A DNA stretch of 64,000 bases from Melioribacteraceae bacterium (GCA_030584085.1 CP129490.1:3381511-3445510), one strand, 5' to 3'; counted from the stretch's first letter, positions 1 to 8,921 are shown. Notes: a model not told the origin generated them from the sequence alone. Made by a program: numbers and translations.

Positions 1-449
1 TGACCAGTGTGGATTAGCGGAATACCAAAAAATTTAGTCAGTTCTGTGCAAACATATCCAGCATCGGCATAATGACTGTGAATAATATCAGGAAGTTCTT
101 CTTTGCTTTTAATGTATTTTATTGATTTATCAACAAATTCTTCAAGATGCGGCCAGAGTAATTCTTTTCGGATGTATTTTAATCCACCGCAACGAATTCG
201 AACTATGGTTAATTTTTCATTTACAGTTTCTTCATGGACGGAATAATCTTTCGAGACTTCCTTGTCATCAATTCTTCTTGTTACAATCTCAACTTTTCTA
301 ATATCATCTCTTTCACTTAAAGATTTTGCCAACTCAAGAACATATTTTGTCTGTCCCCCGGTATCAGCATCAACTCCAAGTTCCAAATTGTGTCCTCTTA
401 TTAATCCATGAATATTATAGAGTTGGATGAACAATCCTTTTTTGCTCAT
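1..449 (-). CDS. sucrose-phosphate-synthase-like glycosyltransferase, N-terminal part (3' end outside window)
   Basis: Only the first 149 codons are inside the window. Residues 14-20 read HGLIRGH and residues 27-37 read DADTGGQTKYV, a pair of blocks I recognise from the N-terminal Rossmann half of sucrose-phosphate synthase and sucrose synthase glycosyltransferases (GT4 fold), where the Gly-rich loop lies at the sugar-nucleotide/acceptor site. IIHSHYADAG near residue 130 is the usual following block. These enzymes join UDP- or ADP-glucose to fructose-6-phosphate in the cytoplasm. The ATG overlaps the TGA of the upstream fructokinase gene (ATGA), so the two are translationally coupled, which supports a sucrose or fructosyl-sugar role. 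Whether a C-terminal phosphatase domain is attached cannot be seen. Confidence 0.82.
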   Translation of the reverse strand, partial: MSKKGLFIQLYNIHGLIRGHNLELGVDADTGGQTKYVLELAKSLSERDDIRKVEIVTRRIDDKEVSKDYSVHEETVNEKLTIVRIRCGGLKYIRKELLWPHLEEFVDKSIKYIKSKEELPDIIHSHYADAGYVCTELTKFFGIPLIHTG

Positions 450-1351
450 TTTATTTTCTCTTTATATAGTTGATACAAATCATCGTTTTCAGGAATAGCA
501 CCATGAATTTTGCAAATCTCGCCAGCGAACTCCGAAGCAAACATGTTTATCCTATCCAGATCCCAATCCCTTAAATATCCAAGACACATCATTGCCGAAT
601 ATGCATCACCGGCACCAACTGTATCAGCTATTTTATTAATTTCCACTTTATAGTAGCTTTCTGAATCTTCACGAAACAGATATGCGCCTTTATGGCCAAG
701 AGTAACACAAAGCAAATCCAAATCGAAATGATTCCGAATTCTTTTTGAAGAAGCCATAATTTCATCTTTTACATTAAATAATAGATATGTCACCAACTCT
801 AATTCGGCTTCATTTAATTTGACAACATTACTTCTATTAAGTGTCTTTTCAATTACTTGTTTTGAATAGAAATTTTGCCGAATGTTTAAATCACAAAAGA
901 CTTTCCGCTTCATTTCAAGTGTTTTTTTTATTGTTTCGCGCGAAACTGTGTTTCGTTGAGCAAGAGTTCCGACATATAATAGATTTGAGTTTTGAATCAG
1001 ATTCACAATAGTGTCGTTCAGTTGAATATTATCATATGCTCGATTGTTAAGAATTTCAAACGATGGGATTTTATTATCATCTAAAAGTACTTTCACAATT
1101 CCGGATTCAAACTTCTCATCTATTTGAATAAAATCTGTATTAATATTTTTCTCTTCCAAATAATTTAGAATTTCCTTACCGTCTGAATCATTACCAATTC
1201 TTGAAATGATTCTTCCATTGCCAACTAGTTTTTCGATGTGATAAATGAAATTAAAGGGTGCACCACCAAGTTTTTTATGAGTTGGATAAACATCAAAGAG
1301 AATTTCCCCAACCGCTGTTATATATTTTTCATTTGAACTTAGCTGTTGCAT
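446..1351 (-). CDS. PfkB-family carbohydrate kinase, probable fructokinase
   Basis: 301 residues, normal for ribokinase/PfkB sugar kinases. The N-terminal substrate-side block is GGAPFNFIYH (about residues 29-38), then a SRIGNDSDG block typical of fructokinases, and near residue 245 the second PfkB signature DTVGAGDAYSA, which holds the anion hole and the catalytic Asp of GAGD. The family phosphorylates a free sugar with ATP. Fructokinase is favoured because the stop codon overlaps the start of a sucrose-phosphate-synthase-like gene, a pairing that recycles fructose around sucrose. The start is the ATG at 1351, divergent from the GSCFA gene, so promoters for both should lie in 1352-1438. The exact sugar (fructose versus another hexose) is inference. 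Confidence 0.85.
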   Translation of the reverse strand: MQQLSSNEKYITAVGEILFDVYPTHKKLGGAPFNFIYHIEKLVGNGRIISRIGNDSDGKEILNYLEEKNINTDFIQIDEKFESGIVKVLLDDNKIPSFEILNNRAYDNIQLNDTIVNLIQNSNLLYVGTLAQRNTVSRETIKKTLEMKRKVFCDLNIRQNFYSKQVIEKTLNRSNVVKLNEAELELVTYLLFNVKDEIMASSKRIRNHFDLDLLCVTLGHKGAYLFREDSESYYKVEINKIADTVGAGDAYSAMMCLGYLRDWDLDRINMFASEFAGEICKIHGAIPENDDLYQLYKEKIK

Positions 1352-1438
1352 AGTTTTTCATTATACAAAAAAATATGGAATTCATCAAAAAATGGAGTTG
1401 TAGTAAGTTATTATCCAATTTTATTAATAATTTTTAGA

Positions 1439-2431
1439 ATGAAATTCAGAACAGAAATCCAGATTGAACCAAGCAAAAGAAAAATTGAACACAATGACTC
1501 AATCTTTACCATTGGTTCATGTTTTGCTGAAAATGTAGGTGAGTTTTTCCAAAAGTATAAATTCAAGTCTATGATTAATCCCTTTGGTGTTTTGTACAAT
1601 ACCGCTTCTATTAAGAACGCCATTGAGTTTACAAAAAATGAAAAGGTTTTCACTATTGATGACCTGGTATTTCATCAAAGTGAATGGCATAGTTTTTATC
1701 ATCATAGTGATTTTTCTCATCACGAAAGTGAAATAATTTTGCAAAGGATTAATAATAAATTTAAGGTAGTTCGTTCGTTTTTAGAAAATGTTAACTGGTT
1801 TATAATTTCATTAGGAACTTCCTTTGTTTATCGTCATATAGAAAAAGATATTTTAGTTTCTAATTGTCATAAAATACCGCAAGGAAATTTTCAAAAAGAA
1901 TTTTTGTCTGTTCAAGAAAATGTATCATATTTATCTGAGTTAATAACCTTGATCAGAGAAGTAAATTCAAATGTAAGTTTTGTGCTTACTGTTTCTCCGG
2001 TTAGGCATTGGCGTGATGGCATTCATGAAAATCAACTCAGTAAATCAAGTTTACACTTAGCTGTTAATGAAGCTGTTAATAATTTTGACAATGTTTATTA
2101 TTTCCCGTCCTATGAAATTTTGATTGATGAATTAAGAGATTACCGATTTTATGCAAAAGATATGTTTCACCCAAGTGAAGAAACGATAAAGTATATCTGG
2201 GAAAAGTTTAATGAAAATTATTTTAGTGAAGATTGTCAAACTTTAGTCGGTAAGATTGACAAAATTATTCAAGCATCTAATCATAAAATCAGAAATCCGA
2301 AATCTGATTTAACTAGAAATTTTGCTAAGGAAAATATTAATCACATAAGAGAACTGGAAAAAATTTATCCACACATAAATTTTGCCGATGAGTTGAATAA
2401 ATTTTCTTCATTGATAAATGAAAACGAATAA
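1439..2431 (+). CDS. GSCFA domain protein
   Basis: 330 residues from the ATG at 1439. The frame stays open upstream to 1346, but that stretch overlaps the divergent kinase start and does not look like family sequence. Residues 26-34 read GSCFAENVG, the motif that names the GSCFA family (PF08885), and the N-terminal RTEIQIEP is also typical. The family is thought to be SGNH/GDSL-hydrolase-like, with the Ser of GSC in the nucleophile position and a C-terminal HPS motif (here DMFHPSEE, about residue 245) in the Asp/His position. Substrate and cellular role are not established. It lies 17 bp before pyrE in the same direction and may be co-transcribed with it. Confidence 0.85.
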   Translation: MKFRTEIQIEPSKRKIEHNDSIFTIGSCFAENVGEFFQKYKFKSMINPFGVLYNTASIKNAIEFTKNEKVFTIDDLVFHQSEWHSFYHHSDFSHHESEIILQRINNKFKVVRSFLENVNWFIISLGTSFVYRHIEKDILVSNCHKIPQGNFQKEFLSVQENVSYLSELITLIREVNSNVSFVLTVSPVRHWRDGIHENQLSKSSLHLAVNEAVNNFDNVYYFPSYEILIDELRDYRFYAKDMFHPSEETIKYIWEKFNENYFSEDCQTLVGKIDKIIQASNHKIRNPKSDLTRNFAKENINHIRELEKIYPHINFADELNKFSSLINENE

Positions 2432-2448
2432 TAAATAGTGAGTGTATC

Positions 2449-2979
2449 ATGACAAAAGATGAATTGGCGATTGAGATTTATAATGTTTCACACATAACTG
2501 GAGAATTTTTGCTTCGCTCCGGTCAAATTTCAAATGAATATTTTGATAAGTATAAGTTTGAATCCATTCCCGGACTATTAGTTCCAATTGCAAGAGAGCT
2601 TAAAAATCTCATCCCTGCCAGCACAGAAATATTGGGCGGGTTAGAGATGGGAGGGATTCCTCTTTCTACAGCACTTTCTATTGAAACAAATATTCCCACT
2701 GTCTTTGTTAGAAAAAAAGCAAAAGATTACGGAACAAGAAAACTTGCTGAAGGAATGAACTTTGACGGTAAACAAATGTGTGTAATTGAAGATGTTGTTA
2801 CAACGGGCGGACAAATTTTATTAAGTGTGAAAGAGTTAAGAGAGTTAGGAGCCAATATTGATACTGTTCTCTGTGTCATTGTACGTGATCCGAAAGCTTT
2901 TGATATACTTGCAGCGGAAGGTCTTACTTTAAAGCCTCTATTTACGATGGAAGAAATAAAAAAGATGGTAGAATTATAA
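2449..2979 (+). CDS. pyrE: orotate phosphoribosyltransferase
   Basis: 176 residues. OPRT converts orotate plus PRPP to OMP in de novo pyrimidine synthesis. The PRPP-binding loop is visible as IEDVVTTGG (about residues 113-121), and the flexible catalytic loop region as VRKKAKDYG (87-95) followed by GTRKLAEG. GGLEMGGIPLS (63-73) matches the pyrophosphate-side loop of the family. The protein is slightly shorter than the 200-210 residues of enterobacterial PyrE but normal for the archaeal/Bacteroidota-like short form. It is followed by a strong hairpin terminator (2995-3026), making it the last gene of its transcript. Confidence 0.9.
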   Translation: MTKDELAIEIYNVSHITGEFLLRSGQISNEYFDKYKFESIPGLLVPIARELKNLIPASTEILGGLEMGGIPLSTALSIETNIPTVFVRKKAKDYGTRKLAEGMNFDGKQMCVIEDVVTTGGQILLSVKELRELGANIDTVLCVIVRDPKAFDILAAEGLTLKPLFTMEEIKKMVEL

Positions 2980-2994
2980 AACTTGTTTAAAAAC

Positions 2995-3026
2995 AAAAAA
3001 GGCGACTTATTCAGTCGCCTTTTTTT
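2995..3026. terminator. bidirectional rho-independent terminator
   Basis: A perfect 7-bp stem GGCGACT / AGTCGCC (3001-3007 with 3013-3019) with a 5-nt loop is flanked by A6 on the left and T7 on the right. It can therefore stop transcription from pyrE on the plus strand and from the outer-membrane protein gene on the minus strand, which converge here. Confidence 0.85.
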
Positions 3027-3042
3027 AACAAATCAAATTCTC

Positions 3043-3621
3043 TTATTTAAGAGGGAATTTTAATCCAGCTCTAATACCAATATAGTTGAAATCTGAAGCT
3101 GCAAAAGTATATTTAGCTGACAAATCTAATGCCATTGAACCAAGCGGTAATTCGTAACCGGCACCGAACGCAAAACCAAATTTACTTTCTGAAGATGATG
3201 CATCTCCAAAACCAGCACCTGCACCAGTCGTCTCAACATCAAATGTAAATGCATGGATACCAGCTTGAGCCATACCGTATAAACCTTTTGCAAAGAAATA
3301 CTTAACACCACCCATAACAACTATTGCTGACCAATCCCATTTCATTGTTGTAGTAGATCCAAAGAAACTATAAGTAACTTCATCTCCAGGCCACATTAAA
3401 TAACCAGCATCAACGAAACCAACTAAGTTATTTGAAAAACCATATTCAAATCTAGCTGTACCGCCAAATCCGGTTCCGATTTCAGAGGCATCAGCTGCAT
3501 CGCCCGAAGGAAGTGCTACTTCACCACCAATACCAATGGCAATTTTACCTTTTTCGGTTTGTCCATAAATAAATGATGCAGACAACAATAAAACAAGAAC
3601 AGTAAATAATACTTTTTTCAT
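3043..3621 (-). CDS. small outer-membrane beta-barrel protein
   Basis: 192 residues with a clear Sec signal peptide (MKKVLFTVLVLLLSASFIYG, cleaved before Gln). The mature part alternates hydrophobic and glycine-rich strands (GYLMWPGDEVTY, GVKYFFAKGLYGMAQ, FGFAFGAGYELPLG) and ends in a hydrophobic C-terminal strand GIRAGLKFPLK. This is the look of the OmpX/OmpW-like 'outer membrane protein beta-barrel' families. Function unknown; probably structural or adhesive. A good Shine-Dalgarno sequence (AAAAGGAGGA, complement of 3622-3631) precedes the ATG, unusual for this genome and suggesting high expression. Its leader also holds an inverted repeat at 3665-3686. Confidence 0.8.
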   Translation of the reverse strand: MKKVLFTVLVLLLSASFIYGQTEKGKIAIGIGGEVALPSGDAADASEIGTGFGGTARFEYGFSNNLVGFVDAGYLMWPGDEVTYSFFGSTTTMKWDWSAIVVMGGVKYFFAKGLYGMAQAGIHAFTFDVETTGAGAGFGDASSSESKFGFAFGAGYELPLGSMALDLSAKYTFAASDFNYIGIRAGLKFPLK

Positions 3622-3664
3622 AAATCCTCCTTTTGTGGAATTGTGTTATGTAGCTATCAAAATT

Positions 3665-3686
3665 TTTTCGGTAAGCCCTCCGAAAA
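3665..3686 (-). promoter_or_regulatory. inverted repeat in the leader of the outer-membrane protein gene
   Basis: TTTTCGG (3665-3671) is the exact reverse complement of CCGAAAA (3680-3686), with an 8-nt spacer. It lies about 45-65 nt upstream of the start codon at 3621, between the upstream terminator at 3735-3759 and the Shine-Dalgarno sequence. It may be a 5'-UTR stabilising hairpin or an operator; the sequence does not decide between them. Confidence 0.4.
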
Positions 3687-3734
3687 TTTATGTAAACATA
3701 ACAAGAACGTTTGAAACTATCAATTATTTCTGAA

Positions 3735-3759
3735 CAAAAAACCCGTCTTTCGATGGGTT
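3735..3759 (-). terminator. rho-independent terminator after rlpA
   Basis: Read on the minus strand, an 8-bp stem with one mismatch (AACCCATC / GACGGGTT) closes a GAAA tetraloop and is followed by a run of six T. It lies about 20 nt past the stop codon of the RlpA-like gene. Confidence 0.75.
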
Positions 3760-3780
3760 ATTTTAAATTTTTGATATAAA

Positions 3781-4254
3781 TCAAAGTGAAGCGTACTGCG
3801 GAATTAACTTTTCAACTTCTACTCGGATCACTCCTTTTTCTACCATTCCTAGTGCAATTGCTGCGCCTTTAGAAAGATCTATATCGCGACCGTCAATATA
3901 TGGTCCACGATCATTTATTCTTACAATAACCTGTTTTCCATTTCTTGGATTCTTAACTCTCAGCATTGTACCGAAGGGAAGAGTTTTGTGTGCAGCAGTA
4001 TATGCTAACTCGTTAAAAATTTCAGTGTTTGCAGTTTGTTTGCCATGAAATTTTGGTCCGTACCATGATGCAACCATTGTTCCGCTTTTTACGAAATCTA
4101 TTTTAATTGTTTCATTTACTTCAGAATTATTATTCTCAAGATACTCATTCATTAAATCAAAATGATTTTCGTCTGCCGTGGAGACCTTAACTCCCATAAA
4201 AGTGACTGACGATAAAATTATAATTATTAACACTATTTTTTTGATCTTACTCAA
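3781..4254 (-). CDS. rlpA: RlpA-like protein with double-psi beta-barrel domain (septal ring lytic transglycosylase family)
   Basis: 157 residues. A hydrophobic N-terminus (residues 6-23) acts as signal or anchor. The DPBB domain covers about residues 58-152 with the family blocks ASWYGPKFHGKQTANTE, LPFGTMLRVKNP, VIVRINDRGPYIDGRDIDLSKGAA. RlpA proteins cleave glycan strands lacking stem peptides in the periplasm; the aspartate in NDRGPY/DIDLS is the part conserved in active enzymes. No SPOR domain is present, so septal targeting through denuded glycans is not expected here. The only plausible start is a TTG at 4254, just after an in-frame TAA and a GAGG sequence. A small exported protein gene lies upstream. 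Confidence 0.82.
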   Translation of the reverse strand: MSKIKKIVLIIIILSSVTFMGVKVSTADENHFDLMNEYLENNNSEVNETIKIDFVKSGTMVASWYGPKFHGKQTANTEIFNELAYTAAHKTLPFGTMLRVKNPRNGKQVIVRINDRGPYIDGRDIDLSKGAAIALGMVEKGVIRVEVEKLIPQYASL

Positions 4255-4314
4255 ATATTACCTCTGTTTGTTCTAAATTAAGATTGTCTGAATAAATCCC
4301 GCTTGTAAATAAGT

Positions 4315-4617
4315 TTATACTTGTAAGCTACTGGTGAACCGAGTAATGTAATTCTTATCTCTCGGATCAACGGGAATGACCGCATAGGATTGCGGTATAT
4401 TTGTAAAGAAAAGTTTACTGTAAAATTGTGTAAAGAAAATTTTTGATATGCTATTAACTATGAATGGATTTTCATCTGCTATTGTGATTTGCTGAAAACT
4501 TTCGATTGTAACTAAATTTTCAGCATTAACTATAGTATTATCTGAGCTTTCCCCAAAACTGACTAAGGAAAAGAAGATTACTAATACTAAATAATATTTA
4601 TACTTTGTTTCTTTCAT
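4315..4617 (-). CDS. small exported protein of unknown function
   Basis: 100 residues with an N-terminal hydrophobic segment (residues 8-22, YYLVLVIFFSLVSFG) that fits a signal peptide. The rest has no motif I recognise; it contains TIADENPF, and the neighbouring RlpA protein has a similar short TADENHF. Same strand as rlpA and 60 bp upstream of it, so the pair may be co-transcribed and share an envelope role. The ATG at 4617 is clear. The real coding nature rests on the signal peptide and position only. Confidence 0.5.
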   Translation of the reverse strand: MKETKYKYYLVLVIFFSLVSFGESSDNTIVNAENLVTIESFQQITIADENPFIVNSISKIFFTQFYSKLFFTNIPQSYAVIPVDPRDKNYITRFTSSLQV

Positions 4618-4964
4618 TGTTGCTTTAGACTTAGCGACTGTAAAAAAGTTTGAACAATTTTCATCTATTTTACAGTCTCTTTATAAATCTAAGTTACAAG
4701 ATGGTTTCAAAAAATTAACTGGTTTGTGATTAAGATCACAACTTTTTATTTTTATTGTATTAAGAGCCATTTTTGCATAAAATATTTTTTAGCTAAATTA
4801 GTTGTTTATGTCTTTCACACAAAATTTTTCTCTCTCAGTGTTTTTTTGATCACATCATTTTTCATTTTCAACAATTATTCATTCCAAATAATTCAACAAA
4901 TAACTGTTTTGTATGATTTAGTTTTATTATTTAGTTTACATTGTAAAAAATAATCCGACTGGGT
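4618..4964. other. AT-rich gap between divergent genes
   Basis: About 350 bp separating the minus-strand rlpA-side transcript from the plus-strand glycosyltransferase. It is very AT-rich with long T and A tracts, presumably carrying the promoters of both. A 75-codon open frame (4726-4953) is Phe/Tyr-rich, lacks a ribosome site and looks like chance. No hairpin terminator or RNA gene is seen. Confidence 0.6.
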
Positions 4965-6422
4965 ATGCCTAAATTAGATATTTGTCTATTCTCAAATTGC
5001 TTAGTTAACTCACCGAAACTATTTGACTTGTTGTCAAACTCTAACGAGATTAACCAAGTTTTAATACTTGGTGACAGAAATTCTCATGAAAATTTACCTA
5101 AGAATTTTATTATCAATGAGGATATAAGCAGCTTTTATAATTCCGCCGATTTGAATAGAATCATAAATAAATGTAAAAGCGAATTTGTGCTTTTCGTTTT
5201 ATCAGAGTCAAAAATAGATCTCTCTGAAAATTCTTTAAAAAGACTTCTGAGAATTGCAGAATCTTCAAATTCGGTTTTTTTGTACAGCGATTACATTGAA
5301 AAGAAAGGTGAACAATTTTCAGTTCATAAACTTATTGATTATCAAGTTGGAAGCATTCGAGATGATTTTGATTTTGGCAAAGTAATTCTATTTAAAAAAA
5401 ATGAGTTGAAGAACAATATCGTCGTAAATAATTACAGGTACGCTGCATTTTATGATCTTAGATTACGCATCGCTGAACAATATTCTTTAACTAGAATTCC
5501 TGAAGCACTTTACACACATGAAGAAACTGATTTAAGAAAATCTGGTGAAAAGCAATTCGATTATGTGGATCCAAAAAACAGAGATGTCCAACTTGAGATG
5601 GAAAAAGCAGCAACCGAACATCTACAGAGAATTGATGCCTTAATTAGTCCGGGCAAAGAAATTAGTGTTTTCTCAGATGAATTCCCGGTAACCGCGTCAG
5701 TAATTATCCCCGTTAAAAATCGTGTTAAAACAATAAGTAATGCTATTGATTCAGCACTTTCTCAAAAGACAAGATTTCAATTCAATATTATTGTTGTTGA
5801 TAATCACTCAACCGACGGAACAAGAGAAATTTTGGAAAATTATCAATCTCAAAATGATAAAGTAATACTTGTTGTACCAGGCTCTAAAAACCTTAATATC
5901 GGCGGATGTTGGAACCTTGCGATTGATCATAGAGCTTGCGGAAAATTTGCAGTGCAGTTGGATAGCGATGATATGTATTCAAGTAACGATACTTTAGCGC
6001 AAATTGTTGATACCTTTGAGAAGGAGAAATGTGCTATGGTTATTGGAAGTTACACTATGACAGATTTCAACTTGGAAGTATTACCTCCCGGATTGATTGA
6101 CCACAAAGAATGGACACCGGAAAACGGTATGAACAATGCACTTAGAATAAACGGATTGGGTGCCCCGCGGTCATTTTATACACCGATAATAAGATCAATC
6201 GGATTTCCGAATACAAGTTATGGTGAGGATTATGCAGTAGCTTTGGCAATCTCACGAGAATACAAAGTTGGTCGAATTTATAATTCCATTTATAATTGCA
6301 GAAGATGGGAAGGAAATACCGATTCTGATTTATCGATAGAGAAAGTGAATGAGAATAATTTCTATAAAGATAAAATCAGAACGTTTGAAATTCTTGCACG
6401 ACAAAAAATGAATAAAAAATGA
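4965..6422 (+). CDS. family 2 glycosyltransferase with an extra N-terminal half
   Basis: 485 residues. The C-terminal half (about 240-480) is a standard GT-A fold GT2 domain: [11 protein letters not shown] (244-254), [12 protein letters not shown] (275-286) and the metal/nucleotide-sugar DxD-like motif QLDSDD (331-336), then a GEDYA acceptor-side motif near residue 425. Residues 1-200 also have a GT-like secondary pattern ([17 protein letters not shown]) but no DxD; they may be a degenerate second GT-A domain. GT2 enzymes transfer sugars from NDP-sugars; the substrate is unknown. The TGA overlaps the ATG of the DUF4922 gene, so the two are translationally coupled and likely act on the same sugar. 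Confidence 0.82.
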   Translation: MPKLDICLFSNCLVNSPKLFDLLSNSNEINQVLILGDRNSHENLPKNFIINEDISSFYNSADLNRIINKCKSEFVLFVLSESKIDLSENSLKRLLRIAESSNSVFLYSDYIEKKGEQFSVHKLIDYQVGSIRDDFDFGKVILFKKNELKNNIVVNNYRYAAFYDLRLRIAEQYSLTRIPEALYTHEETDLRKSGEKQFDYVDPKNRDVQLEMEKAATEHLQRIDALISPGKEISVFSDEFPVTASVIIPVKNRVKTISNAIDSALSQKTRFQFNIIVVDNHSTDGTREILENYQSQNDKVILVVPGSKNLNIGGCWNLAIDHRACGKFAVQLDSDDMYSSNDTLAQIVDTFEKEKCAMVIGSYTMTDFNLEVLPPGLIDHKEWTPENGMNNALRINGLGAPRSFYTPIIRSIGFPNTSYGEDYAVALAISREYKVGRIYNSIYNCRRWEGNTDSDLSIEKVNENNFYKDKIRTFEILARQKMNKK

Positions 6423-7423
6423 AAAACCATCTCTTATCGGAAGTTGAATTAATAGAATACGCAAAAGGCGAATCACTTATTGATCGACTACGTGGATTAT
6501 TCGATCATCAAATAGATAATTGGGATTTGGCGAAACAAAATTATGCTGATTTGAAATCTGTAATTGTTCACGAAAAATTAATTAATAACATCTCGATTAA
6601 ATTACAATTTAATCCGAAGCGTGTTAAATCTACTACCGCCGATCTGAGTTTAAAACAAGATCAAGATGAATGTATTTTATGTGAAACTAATTTGCCGGAT
6701 GAACAAAAGTTTATTAAGTATTATAAAGAATATAATTTTCTTGTAAATCCTTACCCTATCTTTAAAGAACATTTTACTATTGCAAAATGTAAACATGTGC
6801 CACAATCGATCTCTTCATATTTGAACGATTTATTATTGTTAAGCAGAGATGTAGGTGAACGGTATGCAATATTTTATAACGGTCCGCAATGTGGTGCATC
6901 TATACCACAGCATCTTCATTTCCAGATGGGAAATAAAGAATCATTCCCAATATTTGAACAACTAAAGAATATAAGTAAAGATAATTCTTGCCTTTCAATC
7001 GAGCGAAAAAAACTTTCTTTTCATTCAATTGAATTAACAAAGAGATTTATTTTTTTGATAGAGTCGAACGATTCCATTGAGATTATGAATAGCTTTTCTA
7101 TCTTAATAAGTTTTATACGATCCGTTGTACCGGGAAATTCCGAACCAATGTTAAATATTGTTTCACTTTTCGAAGATAAAAAATGGCGGTTAATAATATT
7201 CTTGAGAAAAAAACATCGCCCATCTTTTTATTATTTAGAAAACAACAAAAAGATTGTTGTGAGTCCGGCAGCAGTAGATATGAGTGGATTAATGATATTG
7301 CCAAGAGAAGAGGATTTAGATAAATTTAATAAAGAGACTATTGAACATATATATCGAGAGGTAAGTATAACGAAAGAATTGAATGAATACCTAATCACAA
7401 AACTAAAAGCATTTTATTTATAA
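6419..7423 (+). CDS. DUF4922 / HIT-like nucleotidyl transferase or hydrolase
   Basis: 334 residues. Residues 163-170 read PQHLHFQM, containing the HxHxQ core of the HIT/GalT superfamily (ATP adenylyltransferase, GDP-L-galactose phosphorylase types), and CILC at 85-88 could bind a metal. The middle block [20 protein letters not shown] is typical of the DUF4922 family and of GDP-sugar phosphorylases. Such enzymes split or form a nucleotide-sugar phosphoanhydride through a His-nucleotide intermediate. Its ATG overlaps the stop of the preceding glycosyltransferase, which suggests it makes or recycles the nucleotide sugar used by that enzyme. Function is inferred; family placement is fairly firm. 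It converges with the next gene with only 3 bp between stops. Confidence 0.7.
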   Translation: MKNHLLSEVELIEYAKGESLIDRLRGLFDHQIDNWDLAKQNYADLKSVIVHEKLINNISIKLQFNPKRVKSTTADLSLKQDQDECILCETNLPDEQKFIKYYKEYNFLVNPYPIFKEHFTIAKCKHVPQSISSYLNDLLLLSRDVGERYAIFYNGPQCGASIPQHLHFQMGNKESFPIFEQLKNISKDNSCLSIERKKLSFHSIELTKRFIFLIESNDSIEIMNSFSILISFIRSVVPGNSEPMLNIVSLFEDKKWRLIIFLRKKHRPSFYYLENNKKIVVSPAAVDMSGLMILPREEDLDKFNKETIEHIYREVSITKELNEYLITKLKAFYL

Positions 7424-7426
7424 AAA

Positions 7427-8560
7427 CTAAATACCGCGAATACAAATCAGACTTACATCATCTTCGTATTTCCCGGTTGTAAATTCATTAAATTCATATT
7501 TGATTTTTTCTATTGCATTTTCGGTAGATTTAGTACGTTTTATGACGTCCATAAATCTTTCCTTTCCGTATTGTTCTCCGGTACTCGGATTTCTTGATTC
7601 AATGATACCATCGGATATGAGATAAATTGAATCCCCTTCTTTTAAATCAAATGAGATATCTTGGTAATCACCAAACTCATTAAATCCCAACAGTAATCCG
7701 TTTGATTTAACCATTTCCACATTATTATACTTCGAAACAAAAATCGGAAGATCTCCGGCACCACTATAGTGGGCAGTTTTCTCTTTCTTATTTAACAAAA
7801 TGATGGAGAGTGTGATAAATACTTCAGAGAGTCTCTCATCTTTAAATATAGATCTATTTACACTTTGTACAATCTCATCTGCTTTTAATTGTTTTGTAGA
7901 TTCAACAGCAAACCGAATTGCACTTCTTACATAACCGGCATAAGCAACGGCAAAATACCAAGCGCCCCACTTTTTGCCCATAACATCACCAAGAACAACA
8001 ACCAAGTAGTCATCATCAACATTTACATAATCAATAAAATCACCGCCGGGCGTTCCTTCAAAGGGAACATGCCAATGTGTAATCTCATATCCCTCAAATT
8101 TTGGAAAATCTGATGGAACTACTTTTGCACCAAGCGAACCGGCCGCCTTCTGTACTTCTTCAACTGTTTTAGCTCGTTCTTTCTTTTTGCTTTGGAGTAT
8201 AGCTCTTACTTTTGCAATTACGACTTTGGGAGTGGAGGTCTTTATGATGTAATCTTCTATTTCTAATTCATATCCTTCAAGAATATCGTCATCTTCGCCT
8301 TTTGCAGTTAAGAAAACAAACGGGATTTTTTTTAATTCAGGATTGTCCAGCAAACGTCTTCTAAATTCGAATCCATTCATGACAGGCATCATAATATCGC
8401 TGATAATTATGTCAGGATTGATTTCCTTTGCTTTAGCCAATCCATCTTCCCCGTTAATAGCAACCTCGCACTTGAAGCCGGCTTTTTGAAGATTATAAGA
8501 AAAAAGTTTTGCAACATTTGCTTCGTCTTCAACTAATAATATTTGGTAATCTTCTGCCAT
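7427..8560 (-). CDS. response regulator with PP2C/SpoIIE serine phosphatase output (RsbU-like)
   Basis: 377 residues. An N-terminal receiver domain (about 5-120) has the acidic pair ED at 11-12, phospho-acceptor Asp55 in IISDIMMPVMNG and the conserved Lys around 109. A linker leads to a SpoIIE-type PP2C domain (about 175-377) with the metal-site motifs GGDFIDYV and VLGDVMGKKWGAWYFA and the C-terminal SDGIIE...KYEDDVSLICI. This class dephosphorylates STAS antagonist proteins in partner-switching cascades. The next gene downstream (one base away) is exactly such a STAS protein, its likely substrate. It is the last gene of a four-gene signalling operon starting with the histidine kinase at 12215. 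Confidence 0.9.
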   Translation of the reverse strand: MAEDYQILLVEDEANVAKLFSYNLQKAGFKCEVAINGEDGLAKAKEINPDIIISDIMMPVMNGFEFRRRLLDNPELKKIPFVFLTAKGEDDDILEGYELEIEDYIIKTSTPKVVIAKVRAILQSKKKERAKTVEEVQKAAGSLGAKVVPSDFPKFEGYEITHWHVPFEGTPGGDFIDYVNVDDDYLVVVLGDVMGKKWGAWYFAVAYAGYVRSAIRFAVESTKQLKADEIVQSVNRSIFKDERLSEVFITLSIILLNKKEKTAHYSGAGDLPIFVSKYNNVEMVKSNGLLLGFNEFGDYQDISFDLKEGDSIYLISDGIIESRNPSTGEQYGKERFMDVIKRTKSTENAIEKIKYEFNEFTTGKYEDDVSLICIRGI

Positions 8561-8561
8561 T

Positions 8562-8909
8562 TTATTTTTGTATATGTGAATAGCTTTTTACTGCTTCTTG
8601 TAAGCTGCTGAATGATTCAAAGACTCTAAATAATCTTGTAAGTTCAAACATTGATCTAACCGCCGGTCTAAATCCCACTAATTTTAAATCGCCTTCAAGC
8701 TTAACAACTTTTTTAAGCGAGTTAACAAGAACTCCAAGAAAAGAAGAATCGACAAAATCACATTCCGATAAATCAATAATTATTTTTTTATAACCATCGC
8801 TCATTGCCTCGCTGAGTTTATCCTTAAGTTCGTTTGCTTCAAGAATAGAAGCCCGTTCAACATTGATAATCTCTACAATTACATCACCAATTCTTTCTTC
8901 TAGAATCAT
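8562..8909 (-). CDS. STAS-domain anti-sigma factor antagonist
   Basis: 115 residues, one STAS domain (SpoIIAA/RsbV type). The phosphorylatable site is visible as LSECDFVDSSFLGVLV, with Ser55 or Ser56 in the usual position. The unphosphorylated form would bind and sequester an anti-sigma kinase. It sits between the NtrC-type regulator gene and the PP2C response regulator, 12 bp and 1 bp away, so phosphatase and substrate are co-translated. No RsbW-like kinase is present in this window, so the binding partner must be elsewhere or be a non-sigma target. Confidence 0.9.
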   Translation of the reverse strand: MILEERIGDVIVEIINVERASILEANELKDKLSEAMSDGYKKIIIDLSECDFVDSSFLGVLVNSLKKVVKLEGDLKLVGFRPAVRSMFELTRLFRVFESFSSLQEAVKSYSHIQK

Positions 8910-8921
8910 TTATTCACCGTT

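Noticed and set aside
1346-1438. Longer start for the GSCFA gene
   Set aside because: Overlaps the divergent kinase start, adds residues unlike the family, and leaves no room for promoters.
4726-4953. 75-codon open frame between the rlpA side and the glycosyltransferase
   Set aside because: Phe/Tyr-rich translation of AT-rich spacer, no ribosome site, no motif; treated as chance.
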